A stretch of DNA of 40,410 bases from JAVJUV01 sp047314965 (GCF_047314965.1 NZ_JBLBVK010000032.1:1-40410), one strand, 5' to 3'; positions 8,038 to 16,987 are shown, counted from the stretch's first letter. Program-made: numbers and translations. The notes: generated by a model not told the origin, from the sequence alone.

Positions 8038-8919
8038 TCAGGTGATCGACGCCTGATAGATCGAGTCGATGGTCGCCGCGATGGTTGCGTTGAACTCATC
8101 ATCGGACTGTGCATCGGAGAGACCCTCCGTAAGCGCGCGACTGAAGCTGGCGATCATTCCGGTGTTCTGGGCCAGAAGACGGTTCGCGTCCTCGCGTGAA
8201 TAGCCGCCAGAAAGCGCAACAACACGCATAACGTTTTTGTGGTCGATGAGCGGTTTATAGAAATTGGCCTCAGAGGGCAGAGAAAGCTTGAGCATAACTT
8301 CCTGATCCATCGAGTCGAGATGCTTCAGCAACTCGTCGCGCAGTATCGCCTCCGCCTCTGCCTTGTCCGCAATCTTGATGTTCACTTCGGGTTCCAGAAT
8401 CGGCATCAAGCCGTGACCGAGGATCTGCCTGCCGATTTCAAACTGCTGCGCGACGTTGGCGGCGATACCTTCGGTATTCGCTGCGTTGATGACCGAGCGC
8501 ATCTTGGTGCCAAAAATCCCCTTCGACGCCGCGCGGGAAAGCAGACCATCAAGATCGCCCATCGGCTTCATCAGTTGCACGCCATTGACCTCATCCTCGA
8601 GCCCCTTGTCGCACTTGAGGAAAGGGACCACGCCACGGTTCTCCCAGAGATACTGAGCTGCCGGCTTTCCGCCGAACTCTCGGTCCATGGTCATCTCGAA
8701 GAGGATGGCGCCAATGACCTTGTCTCCGGTGAAAGATGGTGCATTGACGATCCGTGCGCGCATTTCGTGGATCAAATCGAACATCTCGGCTTCCGAGCTG
8801 TATCGGTCTTCTTCGATGCCATAGAGCTTCAGCGCTTTGGGCGTCGAGCCGCCTGACTGGTCGAGCGCGGCGACGAAGCCCTTGCCGGAGCGCATCTGCT
8901 CTGCCTGTTTCTGATCCAT
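8038..8919 (-). CDS. Class I fructose-bisphosphate aldolase
   Basis: A 293-residue Schiff-base aldolase that interconverts fructose-1,6-bisphosphate with dihydroxyacetone phosphate and glyceraldehyde-3-phosphate. Family landmarks are AALDQSGGSTPKAL near the N-terminus, FLKCDKGLE, MKPMGDLDGLL, GTKMRSVIN, ILEPEVNIK and VMLKLSLP, whose lysine is the likely Schiff-base residue, with LSGGYSRE near the C-terminus for phosphate binding. ATG 8919 (MDQKQAEQM) has GGAAGGGAG upstream and gives the usual family length. The same frame stays open for 83 more codons up to an ATG at 9168, 15 bp after the pgk stop, so a longer protein is possible (see findings). Lies downstream of pgk in the same direction. 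Confidence 0.93.
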   Translation of the reverse strand: MDQKQAEQMRSGKGFVAALDQSGGSTPKALKLYGIEEDRYSSEAEMFDLIHEMRARIVNAPSFTGDKVIGAILFEMTMDREFGGKPAAQYLWENRGVVPFLKCDKGLEDEVNGVQLMKPMGDLDGLLSRAASKGIFGTKMRSVINAANTEGIAANVAQQFEIGRQILGHGLMPILEPEVNIKIADKAEAEAILRDELLKHLDSMDQEVMLKLSLPSEANFYKPLIDHKNVMRVVALSGGYSREDANRLLAQNTGMIASFSRALTEGLSDAQSDDEFNATIAATIDSIYQASIT

Positions 8920-9183
8920 TTGTGTACTCCCTTCCACATTACTCGCGCCTGTCGTAGTCGCTTGGTTGTCCTCTGACAATCCACTGGTAGCGCTCTCACC
9001 CCTGAAGTGGTCGCGTGTGCGCCATTCGGACGCGCGAGCCCGGACACTGTCGGCAAGTTCGCTGCCGGGGTCCATGACTTGGTCCTTCAGGCCCGACACC
9101 TTGCTAGTGACCACATCGGCGGCATCACGCAGCCGATTGAGCGGTGTCTTTCTTTCCTGATCACTCATCGGAACCTGTCAATG

Positions 9184-10383
9184 TCAATTATTGGCGAGGT
9201 TCAAGGCAGCGACGCCGGGCAATTCCTTGCCTTCCATCCATTCGAGAAATGCTCCGCCAGCTGTGGAGATGTAGCTGAAGTCATCTCCAACGCCTGCCTT
9301 GTTCAAGGCGGCGACTGTATCGCCGCCCCCGGCCACGGAGATCAGTTTTCCGGCCTTCGTAAGTTCGGCGGCTTTGCCGGCGGCGGCATTGGTTGCCGCG
9401 TCGAAAGGTTCGATCTCGAAAGCGCCCAACGGGCCATTCCAGATAAGTGTCTTGGCGGCCTCGAAGGCCGCCATGATCCTCTCAACCGACTTTGGTCCGG
9501 CGTCCAGGATCATCCGATCACTGGGGCAGGCATCGGCGGGTACGGTCACGTTGTCGGCATTCGAGGCAAATTCGGTGGCGCAAACGATATCGACGGGAAG
9601 CAGGATTTCGCAGGCAGCCTCTTCAGCTTTCGAGAGTATCTCTCGGGCGGTTACCGCCATGTCATGCTCTGCAAGCGATTTTCCGACGTCCACGCCTTGA
9701 GCTGCAAGAAAGGTGTTCGCCATACCGCCGCCGATCACGAGCGTGTCTACCTTGCGTACGAGGTTGCCCAGCAAGTCGAGTTTGGTTGACACCTTGGCTC
9801 CGCCCACGACCGCGACCACTGGTCGTTTGGGCTGACCAAGTGCTGCTTCCAGGGCCTTCAATTCGGCCTCCATCAACCTGCCGGCGGCGGCAGGAAGCAG
9901 ACGCGCAAGGCCCTCGGTCGAGGCGTGGGCTCGGTGGGCGGCGGAAAATGCATCGTTGATGTAGACGTCGCCGACAGAGGCCAGGGCTTCCGCAAAAGCC
10001 GGATCGTTCTTTTCTTCGCCCTCGTGGAAACGCGTGTTCTCCAGCAGAAGGACTTCTCCTAGTCCAAGACTTCCGACGGCGGACTTGGCGGTATCTCCGA
10101 TGCAGTCGGTGGCAAAGCGAACCGGGATACCAAGGCAGCGTTCCATTTCGTCCCGGATCTGGGACAACGACATCTCGGGAACCACTTTCCCTTTTGGCCG
10201 TCCGAAGTGAGCAAGCAATACCGGCTTTGCGCCATGGTCCAGAATATCTCTGACCGTAGGCGCTATCCGTTCGATACGGGTTGCGTCGGTCACGCGTCCC
10301 GCCTCAACTGGCACGTTAACGTCGACGCGCACCAGCGCGACCTTTCCAGCCAGTTCGATGTCATCGAGAGTTTTCCAGCCCAT
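9184..10383 (-). CDS. pgk: Phosphoglycerate kinase
   Basis: A 399-residue monomeric glycolytic kinase that moves phosphate between 1,3-bisphosphoglycerate and ADP. Landmarks are VALVRVDVNVP and HFGRPKGK in the N-terminal domain, the hinge segment GGAKVSTKLDLL, TLVIGGGMANTF, the nucleotide-site NGPLGAFE, and the C-terminal GGGDTVAAL. Length and order are standard. It is the first gene of the minus-strand group pgk-fba and diverges from the cyclophilin genes across 170 bp, which should hold both promoters. Confidence 0.97.
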   Translation of the reverse strand: MGWKTLDDIELAGKVALVRVDVNVPVEAGRVTDATRIERIAPTVRDILDHGAKPVLLAHFGRPKGKVVPEMSLSQIRDEMERCLGIPVRFATDCIGDTAKSAVGSLGLGEVLLLENTRFHEGEEKNDPAFAEALASVGDVYINDAFSAAHRAHASTEGLARLLPAAAGRLMEAELKALEAALGQPKRPVVAVVGGAKVSTKLDLLGNLVRKVDTLVIGGGMANTFLAAQGVDVGKSLAEHDMAVTAREILSKAEEAACEILLPVDIVCATEFASNADNVTVPADACPSDRMILDAGPKSVERIMAAFEAAKTLIWNGPLGAFEIEPFDAATNAAAGKAAELTKAGKLISVAGGGDTVAALNKAGVGDDFSYISTAGGAFLEWMEGKELPGVAALNLANN

Positions 10384-10553
10384 TTACGGCCTCCAAATGA
10401 ATTTTATGCCTTGAGTACGCACTTCGGCGGTCTGGTCAACCGGCGGGATGTCGCGTTTCACGAATTCGGCGACCTGTTGCGTGCCTTTGGGCCTTTTCCT
10501 TCGCCAACCTTGCCCCTAGGGTCTGCCGCGAACACAAGCAAAGGGAGGGCCTG

Positions 10554-11060
10554 ATGGCCGAGTACAAGGACCCCGAGAACACCATCCTCATTGAGCTTAA
10601 GGACGGTGTCGTCGCAATCGAGCTGTTGCCGGACATCGCGCCAGCGCACTGCGAGCGGATGAAGGATCTCGCCCGCTCTGGAGAGTACGACAATGTCGCC
10701 TTTCATCGAGTGATCGACGGATTCATGGCGCAAACCGGCGATGTTGAACATGGCGACATGGAAGACGGATTCGATTTGCGGCGCGCGGGAACTGGCGGTT
10801 CGGATCGCCCCAATTTACCTGCGGAATTCAGCCGCATTCCCCATGACAGGGGGACTTTGGGGGCTGCACGATCGCAAAATCCCAATTCTGCCAACAGCCA
10901 GTTCTTTATCAATTTCAAGGACAACCATTTCCTGAATGGCCAGTACACGGTCTATGGCCGGGTCATTGCTGGAATGGAATATGTCGACACGATCGCACGG
11001 GGTGAACCTCCGATGACGCCAGACAGGATGATCAGCGTGAAGGTGGCCGGCGATGCGTAA
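10554..11060 (+). CDS. Cytosolic cyclophilin-type peptidyl-prolyl isomerase
   Basis: A 168-residue single-domain cyclophilin without a signal peptide, so cytoplasmic. It catalyses cis-trans isomerisation of Xaa-Pro bonds. The catalytic core AFHRVIDGFMAQTGD (active-site Arg), NSANSQFFI and the following NGQYTVYGRV are all intact. The start codon follows AAGGGAGG with good spacing. Its last 8 bp overlap the start of a second, exported cyclophilin, so the two are probably co-translated. This corresponds to the PpiB role by location. Confidence 0.93.
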   Translation: MAEYKDPENTILIELKDGVVAIELLPDIAPAHCERMKDLARSGEYDNVAFHRVIDGFMAQTGDVEHGDMEDGFDLRRAGTGGSDRPNLPAEFSRIPHDRGTLGAARSQNPNSANSQFFINFKDNHFLNGQYTVYGRVIAGMEYVDTIARGEPPMTPDRMISVKVAGDA

Positions 11061-11616
11061 GCTTCTAACGATAGTGGCTCTGGCTGCAACGCCAGCGTTT
11101 GCCCAGGAGGACGGACCGGGTCCAAATCTCGTCATAGAAGTGGGCGGCGAAGCGAACGGGCGCGTTGTCATCGACATGCTCGATGACGTCGCGCCCGAGC
11201 ATGTTGCCCAGATCACAGGACTCGCGGAAGAGGGGGCCTACGACAACGTGGTGTTCCACCGGGTCATCGACGGTTTCATGGCGCAGACAGGGGATGTCGA
11301 ATTCGGCAAGCTCGGCAGCGATATGCGCATGGCCGGTCGCGGGGGCTCGTCCCGACCTGATCTGCCGGCGGAGTTCAGCAACGTGCCCTACGACCGCGGA
11401 ATCGTCGGTATGGCGCGTTCTCAGGATCCGAATAGCGCCAACAGCCAGTTCTTCATCATGTTTGCTGAAGGATATTTCCTGAACGGGCAATACACCGTCG
11501 TCGGGCGCGTGATCGAGGGAATGGACGTGGTCGACGCGATCAAGCGTGGCGCCGGACCAAATGGTGCGGTGCTCGGCGAGCCGGACCGGATGGTCAGCGT
11601 CACCGTCGAGCGGTAG
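11053..11616 (+). CDS. Periplasmic cyclophilin-type peptidyl-prolyl isomerase
   Basis: A 187-residue cyclophilin with a Sec signal peptide (MRKLLTIVALAATPAFA, predicted cleavage before QEDG), so it acts in the periplasm on exported proteins. Core motifs VFHRVIDGFMAQTGD, NSANSQFFIMF and NGQYTVVGRV mirror those of the upstream gene, suggesting tandem duplication followed by gain of an export signal. It starts inside the end of the upstream gene (8-bp overlap). PpiA role by location. Confidence 0.92.
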   Translation: MRKLLTIVALAATPAFAQEDGPGPNLVIEVGGEANGRVVIDMLDDVAPEHVAQITGLAEEGAYDNVVFHRVIDGFMAQTGDVEFGKLGSDMRMAGRGGSSRPDLPAEFSNVPYDRGIVGMARSQDPNSANSQFFIMFAEGYFLNGQYTVVGRVIEGMDVVDAIKRGAGPNGAVLGEPDRMVSVTVER

Positions 11617-11710
11617 GGATCGTGAAGAATGGCTGGGTGGACGGTCTTGCGCCGCCGCCCATGCCTGGCGTATATCCCGCGCCAATTTCCAATTCTCGAG
11701 GACAAGGTTC

Positions 11711-12457
11711 ATGGCAGGCCATTCAAAATGGGCGAACATCCAGCACCGCAAAGGACGCCAGGACGCGGCACGTTCCAAACTGTTTTCCAAGCTGTCTAAG
11801 GAAATCACAGTCGCGGCGAAGATGGGCGACCCAGATCCGGAGAAGAACCCGCGCCTGCGCCTTGCTGTGAAGGAAGCGAAGTCTCAATCGGTGCCCAAGG
11901 ATGTCATCGAGCGGGCGATCTCGAAGTCTCAGGCGGGCGAGGGCGATGATTACGAGGAAATCCGCTACGAGGGATACGGTCCGGGCGGTGTCGCCGTAAT
12001 CGTCGAGGCGATGACGGACAATCGCAACCGCACCGCGTCGACGGTGCGCTCAACCTTCGGAAAACATGGTGGAAACCTGGGCGAGACCGGGTCGGTCAGC
12101 TTCATGTTCGAGCGCAAGGGGGAGATCGTTTATCCGGCGTCTGTCGGCGATGAGGACACCGTCATGATGGCGGCGATCGAGGCGGGGGCGGAGGATGTGG
12201 AGTCTTCAGAGGAAGGACACGTCATCTTTACCGCCGATACCGACCTGGCTGCCGTTTCCAGCGCGATCGAGGAGCAACTCGGCGAAGCGGAATCGACCAA
12301 GCTGATCTGGAAGCCGACGACTACGACGGAGCTGGATCTTGAGGGAGCTCAAAAGCTTATGCGCCTGATCGAGGTTCTGGAGGATGACGACGACGTCCAG
12401 CGCGTGACAGCGAATTTCGAAATTTCCGACGCTGTGTTGGAGCAACTTTCGGCCTGA
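11711..12457 (+). CDS. YebC/PmpR family transcriptional regulator / translation factor
   Basis: A 248-residue protein of the YebC/TACO1 family. The invariant N-terminus MAGHSKWANIQHRKG, KLFSKLSKEI, the middle YEGYGPGGVA and DNRNRT, and the GSVSFMFERKG strand are present. Members bind DNA as regulators (PmpR) or help ribosomes translate proline-rich stretches (TACO1/YebC). Which applies here cannot be decided from sequence. The start at 11711 is fixed by the family N-terminus; upstream frame extension overlaps the cyclophilin. It lies 94 bp after the cyclophilin pair and ends about 80 bp before a strong terminator. The frequent ruvC neighbour is absent. Confidence 0.94.
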   Translation: MAGHSKWANIQHRKGRQDAARSKLFSKLSKEITVAAKMGDPDPEKNPRLRLAVKEAKSQSVPKDVIERAISKSQAGEGDDYEEIRYEGYGPGGVAVIVEAMTDNRNRTASTVRSTFGKHGGNLGETGSVSFMFERKGEIVYPASVGDEDTVMMAAIEAGAEDVESSEEGHVIFTADTDLAAVSSAIEEQLGEAESTKLIWKPTTTTELDLEGAQKLMRLIEVLEDDDDVQRVTANFEISDAVLEQLSA

Positions 12458-12480
12458 TCGACGGATAACAACGCACCGAA

Positions 12481-12519
12481 TTTTGCCGTCGGCGAACCGT
12501 CGGCAATGCGTCGGCAAAA
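12481..12519. repeat. Short interrupted inverted repeat with three CGTCGGC copies
   Basis: TTTTGCCG (12481-12488) pairs with CGGCAAAA (12512-12519), and the motif CGTCGGC occurs three times across the element. It sits between the yebC stop and the terminator at 12536. It could be a 3'-UTR structure or a protein-binding site. Confidence 0.4.
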
Positions 12520-12535
12520 CGTATGGCACTTGTAT

Positions 12536-12563
12536 GGCAGATCCTCGAAAGGGTCTGCCTTTT
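12536..12563 (+). terminator. Intrinsic terminator after the yebC-type gene
   Basis: GGCAGATCC and GGGTCTGCC form a 9-bp stem (one G-U pair) around a TCGAAA loop, followed by TTTT. The orientation suits the plus-strand yebC transcript, in the convergent gap before the methyltransferase gene. Confidence 0.65.
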
Positions 12564-12608
12564 CATTCGGCGGCGCCGTTGGTCCGCGATTTCACCCAGG
12601 TCATCGGA

Positions 12609-13223
12609 TCAAGGGATGGCGAGACCGGGGACGCCGGGCAGTGAGTGCCCCCATTCGAGAATCTCGGCCAACGGTATCAGCGCGACGAAAACGGTGGCGT
12701 CCCAGAAGTTCTGTCGCAGCTGGGACACGCTGAAAGTGACCTCTTCCTTCGTGTGGAAGTTCCCAATCGCGGGAATGATGGCGGGCGTCGTCCGCGCGTA
12801 TCTGTCATAGTCGGGCCCGAACATACGGCGCAGCCGTGCCTCCTCGCGAAGCGCGTTATAGTAGAGTGCGCCGCCAAAGACTCCGGTCAGGACGACCACC
12901 AGCAGGACACTTTGAAGCATCATTCCGAAGCCAAGGACGGCTATCGTCGAGAACAAGTAGAGCGGATGGCGGCAAAGAGAGTAGGGGCCGTCGGTGATCA
13001 CTTTCCGGTTCTTGTGGCCGCCGATGTAGAGAATGCTCCACGCTCGACCAAGAACGCCGCCCACAATCAGGACGAGTCCGAGGTTTTCCATGAGTTCGCC
13101 AGGAAAGGTTTCGCTCAGTGGTGCATGGACGATCACAAGGATCGGCAGAAGAAGCAGGAACATTCCGCGCAGCAGGTTGATGCGCAGCTTCTCATAGGTC
13201 GAGAAAGAACTGTCTATGGACAT
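12609..13223 (-). CDS. Isoprenylcysteine carboxyl methyltransferase (ICMT)-like membrane protein
   Basis: A 204-residue integral membrane protein with about four to five hydrophobic segments (around 18-36, 45-65, 90-120 and a C-terminal one). The cytoplasmic SAM-binding signature of the ICMT/PEMT family is visible: GGHKNRKVITDGPYSLCRHP followed by LY, then a downstream EEARLRRMFGPDYDRY helix with the catalytic EE pair. Bacterial members methylate small lipids or are of unknown substrate. ATG 13223 is chosen over an upstream in-frame start at 13277 because GGAAGA lies 8 nt before it and the extension lacks family character. Convergent with the yebC gene. Confidence 0.8.
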   Translation of the reverse strand: MSIDSSFSTYEKLRINLLRGMFLLLLPILVIVHAPLSETFPGELMENLGLVLIVGGVLGRAWSILYIGGHKNRKVITDGPYSLCRHPLYLFSTIAVLGFGMMLQSVLLVVVLTGVFGGALYYNALREEARLRRMFGPDYDRYARTTPAIIPAIGNFHTKEEVTFSVSQLRQNFWDATVFVALIPLAEILEWGHSLPGVPGLAIP

Positions 13224-13314
13224 GGGGATCTTCCAAAGGGTGTGCCGAAACGGAGTTAGCCTGCTCCGTGCCGGCACTCAACTAACCCAAAGGTGTAGAG
13301 CCTCCGTTTCAGGT

Positions 13315-14568
13315 CTATTCGGCGAGTTTCACCAAGGCGTGCCGCTTCTTTCCGGCGGACAGTTTGACCGGTTCGCGCAGCGTGGCCGCGTCGAACATGC
13401 GGCCCGGATCGGTCAAGGGCTCATCATCGACCCGCGCTCCGTTCTCGGCGATCAGGCGTTTGGCGTCCTTGCCCGATTTGGCAAGACCGGAACGCACGAT
13501 CAGTTGCGCTGCCGAGATACCATCGCCGACTTCCTCGGCGGTCAGTTCCAGCGTCGGAAGGTCGTCGCCAATGCCGCCCTTCTCGAAGACCTCCCGTGCA
13601 GTCTCCTCGGCTGCAGCGGCGGCGTCTGCGCCGTGAAGCAGCGTCGTGACTTCGTTCGCGAGCCGGATCTTGGCCTCGTTGATTTCGGAGCCTTCAAGCG
13701 CGCCCATCCGGTCGCATTCATCGACCGGAAGTTCCGTGTAGAGTTTCAGGAACCGCCCCACATCGGCGTCGGTCGTGTTGCGCCAGAACTGCCAGAACTC
13801 ATAGGGCGAGAGCATATCGGCCGAGAGCCAGATCGCACCGCCCTGGCTTTTGCCCATCTTGCGCCCGTCGCTGGTCGTCAGGAGGGGCGTGGTCAGGCCG
13901 AAGATCTCGTGATCCAGAACGCGGCGCGTCAGGTCGATGCCGTTGATGATGTTGCCCCACTGATCCGAACCGCCCATCTGCAAAAGGCAGCCATAGCGGC
14001 GGTTCAGTTCCAGGAAGTCATAGGCCTGGAGGATCATGTAGTTGAACTCGAGGAACGAAAGCGACTGCTCGCGGTCTAGGCGGGACTTGACCGACTCGAA
14101 CGACAGCATGCGGTTGACGCTGAAGTGCCGCCCGATGTCGCGCAGGAAGTCGAGGTAGTTCAACTGGTCCAGCCACTCGGCGTTGTTCAGCATCAGCGCG
14201 CCCGTCGCGCTGTCGTCATAGGACAGGTAGCGGTCGAAGACTGTCTGCATTCCGGCGATGTTGTCGTCGATGGCTTCCGGCGTCAGAAGCGGGCGCTCTT
14301 CGGAGCGGAACGACGGATCTCCGACCTTCGTGGTTCCGCCACCCATCAGGGTGATCGGTTTGTGACCGGTCTTCTGAAACCAGCGCAGCAGCATGATATT
14401 CAGGAGGTGACCCACATGCAGCGATTTCGCCGTGGCGTCATAGCCGATATAGGCCGGGACGACCCCCGCGATCAAAGCTTCGTCGAGGCTTTGCAGATCC
14501 GTGCAGTCGGCCAGGAAGCCGCGCTCGATGATCGTAGCCAGAAAGTCGGATTTCGGGTGGTAGGTCAT
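13315..14568 (-). CDS. tyrS: Tyrosyl-tRNA synthetase
   Basis: A 417-residue class I aminoacyl-tRNA synthetase that charges tRNA-Tyr. The HIGH-type motif is HVGHLL (51-56) and the KMSKS-type loop is KMGKS (237-241). The tyrosine pocket is visible as YIGYDATAKSL and QMGGSDQWGN. The C-terminal S4 RNA-binding domain covers about 352-415 (GLAKSGKDAKRLIAENGARV). Standard length for the bacterial TyrS type. It diverges from anmK with 58 bp between start codons. Confidence 0.97.
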   Translation of the reverse strand: MTYHPKSDFLATIIERGFLADCTDLQSLDEALIAGVVPAYIGYDATAKSLHVGHLLNIMLLRWFQKTGHKPITLMGGGTTKVGDPSFRSEERPLLTPEAIDDNIAGMQTVFDRYLSYDDSATGALMLNNAEWLDQLNYLDFLRDIGRHFSVNRMLSFESVKSRLDREQSLSFLEFNYMILQAYDFLELNRRYGCLLQMGGSDQWGNIINGIDLTRRVLDHEIFGLTTPLLTTSDGRKMGKSQGGAIWLSADMLSPYEFWQFWRNTTDADVGRFLKLYTELPVDECDRMGALEGSEINEAKIRLANEVTTLLHGADAAAAAEETAREVFEKGGIGDDLPTLELTAEEVGDGISAAQLIVRSGLAKSGKDAKRLIAENGARVDDEPLTDPGRMFDAATLREPVKLSAGKKRHALVKLAE

Positions 14569-14626
14569 GGTGTCTCGTCTATGGTCAGGCGTGTTCTATA
14601 ATGGCGGTCGGTGCCGAGGGAAAGAG

Positions 14627-15751
14627 ATGAGCGACAATCGGGCGATCTGGGCGTTGGGGGCTATGTCGGGCACCTCGCTTGACGGCGTGGACGCCGCGAT
14701 GGTGCTGACAGATGGCCACCGGGTTCTGGAGTTCGGAGAAACCGGGTATCGCGCCTACTCAGACGCGGAACGCGCGATCCTGCGTGCGGCGCTGGGGCGT
14801 TGGTCCGGGTCCGAGGTCGAGGAGGCGGCCGAGGTTGTCGAGAATGCCCATGCCGAGCTTCTGTCGGGGTTCGATGGCGCTGAACTCATCGGCTTTCACG
14901 GCCAGACGACGTCTCACCGCCCAGAGGTCGGTGCGACCTGCCAGGTGGGGAATGGCACGCTTCTGGCCGAGGTCTTGGGACGAAGGGTCGTCTGGGATTT
15001 TCGCACCACGGACATGACGCTGGGCGGGCAGGGCGCGCCACTGGCGCCATTCTATCATTACGCGCTAGCTCGGTACCTGGGCTTCGAGAAGCCCGTGGTC
15101 TTCCTGAACATCGGGGGAGTTGCGAACCTGACCTGGGTCGATCCCTCGAAACCCGGCCCCGAGGTTGTCGGGGCCTGCCTGGCCTTCGACACCGGGCCGG
15201 GCAATGCCAAGATCGACGATCTTCTTATGGCGCGGCGCGGTGTCCGGATGGATGAGGATGGCCGGTTGACCCGCGCAGGTGTTGTGGACGGTGACATATT
15301 GGAGCGCCTTCTGGCGAAGGAGGCGTTCTTCAACCGGATGCCGCCAAAATCGCTGGATCGCGACGATTTCCGTGGCTGGGGCGATGCGGTGGCGCAGTTG
15401 TCGGATGCCGACGCGGTCGCAACCCTTGCCGCCGCGACCGCTGGCGCGGTGGCGCGGGGTCTGGAGCACTGTCCTTCGCTGCCGGAGCACGTGCTGGTGA
15501 CAGGCGGCGGCCGCAAGAACCCGGGACTGATGGAGATGCTGGAGGCGCTTGCGCCCAGTCCGGTGCTGCCGGTCGAGGAGGTCGGTCTGGACGGGGACAT
15601 GCTGGAGGCGCAGGCCTTCGCCTTTTTGGCGGTGCGGGTTCTGCGGGGTCTCCCGACCAGTGCGCCGGGCACGACCGGGGTTGCGGCGCCGGTGGGCGGC
15701 GGGCAGGTCAGCCGTCCGGGGGCGCTTACGGCGGTTCTGCGAAGCGGTTGA
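14627..15751 (+). CDS. anmK: Anhydro-N-acetylmuramic acid kinase
   Basis: A 374-residue ASKHA-fold kinase of peptidoglycan recycling. It opens and phosphorylates 1,6-anhydro-MurNAc to MurNAc-6-phosphate. The family start AMSGTSLDGVDAA is near residue 12, followed by GFHGQTTSHRP, DMTLGGQGAPLAP, NIGGVANLT, the nucleotide-binding FDTGPGN, and VTGGGRKNP. Frame is open from 14567, but ATG 14627 (MSDNRAIWALG) has GAGGGAAAGAG upstream and keeps the gene clear of tyrS. No murQ neighbour is present in the window. Confidence 0.94.
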   Translation: MSDNRAIWALGAMSGTSLDGVDAAMVLTDGHRVLEFGETGYRAYSDAERAILRAALGRWSGSEVEEAAEVVENAHAELLSGFDGAELIGFHGQTTSHRPEVGATCQVGNGTLLAEVLGRRVVWDFRTTDMTLGGQGAPLAPFYHYALARYLGFEKPVVFLNIGGVANLTWVDPSKPGPEVVGACLAFDTGPGNAKIDDLLMARRGVRMDEDGRLTRAGVVDGDILERLLAKEAFFNRMPPKSLDRDDFRGWGDAVAQLSDADAVATLAAATAGAVARGLEHCPSLPEHVLVTGGGRKNPGLMEMLEALAPSPVLPVEEVGLDGDMLEAQAFAFLAVRVLRGLPTSAPGTTGVAAPVGGGQVSRPGALTAVLRSG

Positions 15752-15757
15752 GCGCGT

Positions 15758-16174
15758 TCAGGGGATGTCGAATCCCTGTGGCGCCAGTTCGAAGCCTTCG
15801 AACCGGAAGCCGGGGCTGACGGTGCACCCGACCAGCGTCCAGCCGGTCGTGGCCTCGGCCGCTTGCCAGTAGTCCTTCGGCACGATGATCTGAGGTGTCT
15901 CGCCTCTTGCGAGATCGGGGCCAAGAATGAGCGGGACGGCCGGCCCCTCGCTGGTCTCGGCGAGCCGGAGGATCAGGGGGCTTCCGGCGTAGAAGTGCCA
16001 GATCTCGGTAGCGTCGACCCGGTGCCAGTGGCTGCGTTCGCCTTCTTTCAGCAGGAAGTAGATACAAGTTCCCGAAGCGCGGGGGTTTTCGTCGCCGATC
16101 CATGTCTGCCGGAACCATCCGCCCTCGGGATGGGGGGCGAGTTTGAGGCGGTCTATGATGTCGTCGGCTGTCAT
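15758..16174 (-). CDS. Cupin-fold protein, DUF985 type
   Basis: A 138-residue RmlC-like cupin. The pattern is that of the DUF985 group: LAPHPEGGWFRQTW near the N-terminus, TCIYFLLKEGERSHWHRVD with the metal-site histidines, EIWHFYAGSPL, PKDYWQAAE and VGCTVSPGFRFEGFEL. The biochemical function of the group is not firmly known; sugar-nucleotide epimerase-like or metal-dependent roles are possible. Its ATG overlaps the stop of the HAD gene as ATGA (16171-16174), so the two are co-translated and probably act on related substrates. Confidence 0.87.
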   Translation of the reverse strand: MTADDIIDRLKLAPHPEGGWFRQTWIGDENPRASGTCIYFLLKEGERSHWHRVDATEIWHFYAGSPLILRLAETSEGPAVPLILGPDLARGETPQIIVPKDYWQAAEATTGWTLVGCTVSPGFRFEGFELAPQGFDIP

Positions 16175-16848
16175 GCCATCTGCTCCGCCAGGTGGAGGAA
16201 GTCCGTCGCGATCCAGTCCCAGTCGCTTTCGGGGGCAAGGTCCGTCATTTGTCCCGGGCCATGCTCGGTCGGGCGGGCGACGAAGGCGGTCTTCAGCCCC
16301 GCGGCGCGTGCCGCGAAGAGGTCGTCGTTGTGGGCGGCAACCATGACCACCTCGCTTGGCTGCAACCGGAGCGCAGCAACCGAGGCCCTGTAAACCTCGG
16401 CTTTCGGCTTGTAGTCCCGCGCGAGATCGGCTCCGAGGATGCAGTCCCATGGCATTCCCGAGTACTTCCCCAGCCGGGTCATAAGGGCGATCGAGCCGTT
16501 TGAGCACGGTGCAACGATGTGGCTCTTCTTGAGCGCAAGCAGGCCGGGGACAGTATCGGGCCATGGGGCGAGCCGCTCCCATGCGCGGCTGAGTTGTTCT
16601 AGGTCGGAGCAAACGACGCCTAAACGGTCAAGCACGACTTGCAGGTTTTCGAAATGGAGATCGTCCAGCGGAACATAGCCGCGATTGCCGGCACGGATGC
16701 GTTCCATCGCGGGTTGATACTCCGCGCGCCAGGCGTCCGCGAAGCTTAAGGGATCGACGCCGGGCAGGACGTCCGCGACCTGACGCGCGACCGACGAGCG
16801 CCAGTCCACGCAGGTGCCGAATACGTCGAAGATCAGTGCCTGTCTCAT
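16171..16848 (-). CDS. HAD-superfamily haloacid dehalogenase type II
   Basis: A 225-residue HAD hydrolase. Motif I is LIFDVFGTCVDWR with the nucleophile Asp; motif II is PCSNGS; the motif III lysine lies in ARDYKPKAEVY; motif IV is VMVAAHNDDLFAARAAG. The FDVFGT and AAHNDDL signatures place it with L-2-haloacid dehalogenases. In vivo substrate is unknown. ATG 16848 (MRQALIFDVFGT) is chosen; an upstream TTG at 16878 is in frame but adds nothing conserved. Overlaps the cupin gene by 4 bp. Confidence 0.88.
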   Translation of the reverse strand: MRQALIFDVFGTCVDWRSSVARQVADVLPGVDPLSFADAWRAEYQPAMERIRAGNRGYVPLDDLHFENLQVVLDRLGVVCSDLEQLSRAWERLAPWPDTVPGLLALKKSHIVAPCSNGSIALMTRLGKYSGMPWDCILGADLARDYKPKAEVYRASVAALRLQPSEVVMVAAHNDDLFAARAAGLKTAFVARPTEHGPGQMTDLAPESDWDWIATDFLHLAEQMA

Positions 16849-16987
16849 CTGGCCGATAATCGTCGGATCGGAGAACAAGGCAAGTGTGACAAGCTAGACT
16901 CATGCTGATCGGTGCATGTTTGGGCCGGATAGGCGATGATGGTCCGCTCTGCTATTTTGCTGAAAACAACAAACAGGAGCAGTCACC

